The notes under the pieces: model-generated
What the model saw: the letters and a program-made list of their open reading frames with translations, nothing else
Databases searched by the model: none
What the model was told of the DNA's origin: nothing
Position numbers and translations under genes: made by a program
Part shown: in pieces, positions 25,421 through 27,849 of the stretch
Position numbering within the stretch: position 1 is the first letter of the stretch
Layout of the letters: the number at the start of each line of letters is the position of its first letter
Assembly (NCBI GenBank): GCA_003427395.1
Contig: BFEA01000088.1
Coordinates: 2,471,543 to 2,499,391 of the forward strand
DNA length: 27,849 bases
Origin: Chara braunii
Taxonomy: Eukaryota > Streptophyta > Charophyceae > Charales > Characeae
Direction: 5' to 3'

Positions 25421-25814
25421 GCAAAACCACTTATCCTGAAGCGCTGGCAATTCGCGGCATAGTAAAGTCCAAGATGCCGGAAGAGTTGAAGCAGACGAAT
25501 CTCACAGCGCACGCTCCATGTATAGTCTTCGATCTCCGGCCAGATGCACCGTCGGTGCCCTGGTCATAGCTCCATATAGCGTATTGCAGGCAGCGAAGAA
25601 AACCATGCAGCACCACGACGCCCAGCACCCACTCCCAACATAGCTACGGCAGACTCCCCACCCGCCATGCTGGCCAAGCTCTGCTCCCGCCCACGAACCA
25701 AAGCAGCCGCCGTGGGCCGCCAGGGGCAGCTGGGTATAGCGACCTCAGCTTTGGGCAACGCCCAAGCCGCCTTCCGCCTTCAATCTGGCTCCGCAATTCC
25801 CCACACGCACAAAA

Positions 25815-25879
25815 GACAAAAAGCATGGCAGTGTATGAATCTTTCCATGTTTTAGCAGAAGATTGACTCTCGTTTCCAC
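25815..25879 (+). repeat. Long direct repeat, right copy
   Basis: This is the right-hand partner of 24377-24447, starting GACAAAAAGCATGGCAGTGT and ending TTTCCAC. It marks the 5' border of the minus-strand retrocopy. Confidence 0.75.
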
Positions 25880-25914
25880 ATTTCGAGAACAGTGCAGGGA
25901 GGCTTACAGGCCCA

Positions 25915-26052
25915 CAGGCCCGAGTTCGAATCCAGAATCAGATGGGGGCCTGACTCCTGAGTTCGAATCCAGAAGCAATCAGATGAACAGAACAATGACG
26001 ATATCCCAATTACCTGGGGCCGGTCAGGTTAGTGACGATATCCCAAGAACTT
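25915..26052 (+). mobile_element. tRNA-derived SINE, rearranged copy
   Basis: Two B boxes in tandem (GAGTTCGAATCCAGAA at about 25921 and 25960) precede the family body ending CCTGGGGCCGGTCAGGTTAG and GACGATATCCCAAGAAC. A purine-rich A-run follows from 26069. The head with the A box is missing. Confidence 0.65.
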
Positions 26053-26136
26053 TCCCCTTTTTCACAAGAAAAAAGAAGGAAAAAAACGACAAAAAGAAAA
26101 GCAAAAACAAAAAAAGAAAAGGAAAAACGGAGCAAA

Positions 26137-26206
26137 AACAACAAAAAAGAGATTCCGCGAATCCGTAAATCGGCGGGGTTGGCGCCGCCAATCGCCCCTC
26201 CACAGT
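26137..26206 (+). repeat. Paralogous segment, MITE-filled copy
   Basis: AAAAAGAGATTCCGCGAATC, AATCGGCGGGGTTGGCGCCG and CCAATCGCCCC(T)CCACAG lead into a MITE and resume after it with CACAGGCCCAGCTACCGTC. The same text without a MITE occurs at 27060-27140. Confidence 0.8.
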
Positions 26207-26369
26207 GGGCCAAGTCCCACTAGCAGCGTTGAGCTACCTCAACGCCCGAATGTAGACGCTTTTGCGGTGATGTGCAGAAATGGTGTTGAGTTTCCTGAAC
26301 TGCACGTCTCCTCAAACACGTCCAGATTCAGGAGTGAAGGTAGCTCAACGCTGCTAGTAGGACTTGGCC
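26207..26369. mobile_element. Foldback MITE, copy 4 (GCGTTGAG subtype)
   Basis: The left arm is GGGCCAAGTCCCACTAGCAG then CGTTGAGCTACCTCAACGC. The right arm is GTAGCTCAACGCTGCTAGTA then GGACTTGGCC. The 163-bp element lies in the duplicated segment and is flanked by CACAG or CAG on both sides, where the unfilled paralogue has one copy. Its interior is the reverse complement of copy 5, so the two are in opposite orientation. Confidence 0.85.
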
Positions 26370-26423
26370 ACAGGCCCAGCTACCGTCAAAAAGCAAAAAG
26401 CAAAAACAAAAGAAGGATAACCC

Positions 26424-26520
26424 AGCGGCCCAGCTCAGTTGGTAAGGCACGCAAGTGTCGTTCAGGAGGTCTTGGGCTCGATCCCGGGGCAAGTCCCACT
26501 TGCGCAAATTAGGAGATTTC
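26424..26520 (+). mobile_element. tRNA-like head of a second SINE family
   Basis: CAGCTCAGTTGGTAAGG (26431-26447) is an A box and GGCTCGATCCC (26475-26485) a B box, about 30 bases apart. Pairing of the anticodon and T arms is poor, so it is not a working tRNA. What follows (GGCAAGTCCCACTTGCGC...) differs from the 23851 family. The 3' end is not determined. AATAAATAAA near 26776 could be part of the tail. Confidence 0.5.
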
Positions 26521-26811
26521 GACCGTTGATCTTTGCTATCCCCCGATTGGCCGCACTCGTGTTCCTTACTGGGCATGCTTGGCGCCCGCCACCTAGAGAT
26601 AGCCCGTTGGTCCCCCCAATTGGCATTAAAAAGCAGTCTCTGCTGATGTTCATAGGGGAAGGGAGGGGTAATCGAGGAGGCACCGCGACTGGCCACTCAG
26701 ATGATGCTCGGTCCCTCTGCTACCGGCTGTGCCCCCTGCCCGGTGTCCCCCCCCATTGGGGGTTCCCTGAAGGCAATAAATAAAGGCCACCCTGGGCTGA
26801 AAAGGCCACCC
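26521..26811. other. No gene; probable SINE body or flank
   Basis: No supported coding frame. A short tandem (AAAGGCCACCCTGGGCTG / AAAGGCCACCCGGGGCC) at about 26783-26817 leads into the next MITE. Confidence 0.35.
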
Positions 26812-26976
26812 GGGGCCAAGTCCCACTAGCAGCGTTGAGCTACCTCAACGCCTGAAGGTGGACGTGTTTGTGGAGACGTGCAGTTCGGGAAACTCAACAC
26901 CATCTCTGCACATCTCCGCAAAAGCGTCTGCATTCGGGCGTTGAGGTAGCTCAACGCTGCTAGTGAGACTTGGCCC
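26812..26976. mobile_element. Foldback MITE, copy 5 (GCGTTGAG subtype, inverted)
   Basis: GGGGCCAAGTCCCACTAGCA then GCGTTGAGCTACCTCAACGC is mirrored at the right by GCGTTGAGGTAGCTCAACGC then TGCTAGTGAGACTTGGCCCC. Compared with copy 4 it reads almost the same in reverse complement across the whole interior, with only a handful of changes, so both moved recently. Confidence 0.85.
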
Positions 26977-27059
26977 CCGATGTCAGATTAGACACCCTGG
27001 TTAGTCCGATGATAATACCTCAAGGCCATCGCCCTTTTAAGAAAAAGACAAAAAAACAA

Positions 27060-27140
27060 AAAAAGAGATTCCGCGAATCCGTATCCGTAAATCGGCGGGG
27101 TTGGCGCCGCCAATCGCCCCGCCACAGGCCCAGCTACTGT
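27060..27140 (+). repeat. Paralogous segment, unfilled copy
   Basis: AAAAGAGATTCCGCGAATCC, a TATCCG hexamer insertion, then AATCGGCGGGGTTGGCGCCG, CCAATCGCCCCGCCACAGGC and CCAGCTACTGTC. It is uninterrupted at the position where copy 4 of the MITE sits in the other paralogue. Confidence 0.8.
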
Positions 27141-27554
27141 CCCCGAGTTAAAACACACGGTGAAAATGGATGTGATGAATTTAGTCAGCTTATAGTCCAG
27201 ATACAGAAACGATCGCAGTGGTGGGTTCTATTCGGCGGCGGAATACGGTGGCCGCCGGAAACACGGAGAGAGAAATGTAGCCCCCTCGCCAAAACTTCGT
27301 CGTGGTCAGAGTGAACCTGGACGCCGTGGTCGTCCACTGCAGGGTCTGCACCTGGACGTCAAGATGCCGACGTGCACTCTGACCGGGCTGGTGTTGTCGT
27401 CTCTAGAATTGAAATACGACAGTGGGCGATTTCTGCCCTTCACCCGGTTTTAAAAAAGGTGAAAAAAGGTGACGGCTGAAAAATGCTCGTGCCCGCGTAG
27501 GTACAGTAGCGTAGCTGCCGAACGAGGATGAGAGTGCTTGGTGGAAAATGAGAG

Positions 27555-27555
<1 letters not shown>
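27141..27555. other. No gene seen
   Basis: Mixed sequence. GGTCAGAGTG near 27304 and CACTCTGACC near 27374 form a 10-bp inverted repeat around a stretch with ACCTGGACG twice. No coding frame. Confidence 0.3.

Positions 27556-27558
<3 letters not shown>

Positions 27559-27614
<56 letters not shown>
27559..27614 (+). repeat. (GA)n microsatellite
   Basis: Nearly pure GA repeat of about 27 units. Confidence 0.95.
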
Positions 27615-27615
<1 letters not shown>

Positions 27616-27740
27616 AGGAAGCTGTGCTGGTGACAGATTGCAGCCAGAAGTTTCACATACATCAGCAGCGGCGTCTTGCCTCAAGTGGAAAGGACTGTGA
27701 TGTGAAGACCGGTATTGCGTTGGTCGAGAACGTGCGAAAA

Positions 27741-27743
27741 TAG

Positions 27744-27800
<57 letters not shown>

Positions 27801-27806
27801 CCGCAC

Positions 27807-27849
<43 letters not shown>
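27741..27849 (+). repeat. (TAGA)n, (GA)n and (CA)n microsatellites
   Basis: TAGA repeats at 27741-27762 pass into GA to about 27797. After a short unique spacer, CA repeats run from about 27804 to the window end. Confidence 0.95.

Larger units (their letters stand above)
24448..25814 (-). mobile_element. Poly(A)-tailed retrocopy of an unidentified transcript
   Basis: On the minus strand the insertion runs from 25814 to a 17-base A tail (24464-24448). An AATAAA signal sits 16 bases before the tail, as in a processed mRNA. Both sides are bounded by the direct repeat. The 5' third is GC-richer and holds short frames (MAGGESAVAMLGVGAGRRGA; LHGFLRCLQYAIWSYDQG), none recognisable or long. The rest is U-rich and full of internal duplications, like a noncoding RNA or a 3' untranslated region. 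It could be a LINE 3' end of another family or a processed pseudogene. Confidence 0.65.

Noticed and set aside
26424-26489. Second working tRNA gene
   Set aside because: The boxes are good, but the T and anticodon stems pair poorly and no CCA-type end or acceptor stem is seen.
27403-27846. Long minus-strand frame rich in SLSLSL and CVCVCV
   Set aside because: It is a translation of GA and CA microsatellites.
1-27849. CRISPR array or bacterial operon
   Set aside because: No regularly spaced identical repeats are present. The short overlaps in the 17642-20393 cassette look bacterial, but the integrase type, splice donor and surroundings are eukaryotic.

Overview
This window looks like nuclear DNA from a large, repeat-packed plant-type genome. 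A streptophyte green alga of the Chara type is my best guess; this is an inference. The reasons are L1-type LINE reverse transcriptases with a C-terminal zf-RVT zinc finger, a stray plant-type mitochondrial sdh3 fragment, a group II intron reverse transcriptase fragment, Ty3/gypsy integrase sequence, A-tailed SINEs and foldback MITEs. A 224-base run of N (16120-16343) and single Ns show it is a draft assembly. Almost no intact host gene can be seen.

Layout. 1-7134: two decayed LINEs of one family, both on the minus strand (329-1824 and 3954-7134). Between them lie A-tailed SINE-like copies and a hairpin-dense block (2435-2713). 7135-11770: gene-poor repeat DNA with a diverged tandem duplication (9676-10510) and a triplicated unit (11039-11770). 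An AT-rich island near 8771-9600 inside it carries a degenerate tRNA-Gln and the first 65 codons of mitochondrial sdh3, probably a nuclear copy of mitochondrial DNA. 11801-12515: a group II intron reverse transcriptase/maturase fragment cut off by a SINE. 12941-17330: more SINE copies, three foldback MITEs, and a minus-strand Asn/Asp-rich protein gene near 15374-14545.

17642-20393 is the most unusual part. The end of a Ty3/gypsy-type integrase is followed by a run of plus-strand reading frames joined by ATGA, ATGA and TGATG stop/start overlaps. This is a polycistronic-looking cassette of proteins I do not recognise. It is followed by a promoter-like, possibly LTR-derived stretch (20394-21870) and a pair of head-to-head reading frames at 22174.

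23205-27849: a possible LTR start, tRNA-derived SINEs, and a 1367-bp poly(A)-tailed retrocopy flanked by an unusually long direct repeat of about 65-71 bp. Two MITE copies sit in opposite orientation, and a paralogous unfilled site lies nearby. The window ends in GA, GATA and CA microsatellites. The genes mostly do not work together; the window is a record of nested insertions. The exception is the 17642-20393 cassette, whose overlaps suggest expression from one transcript.
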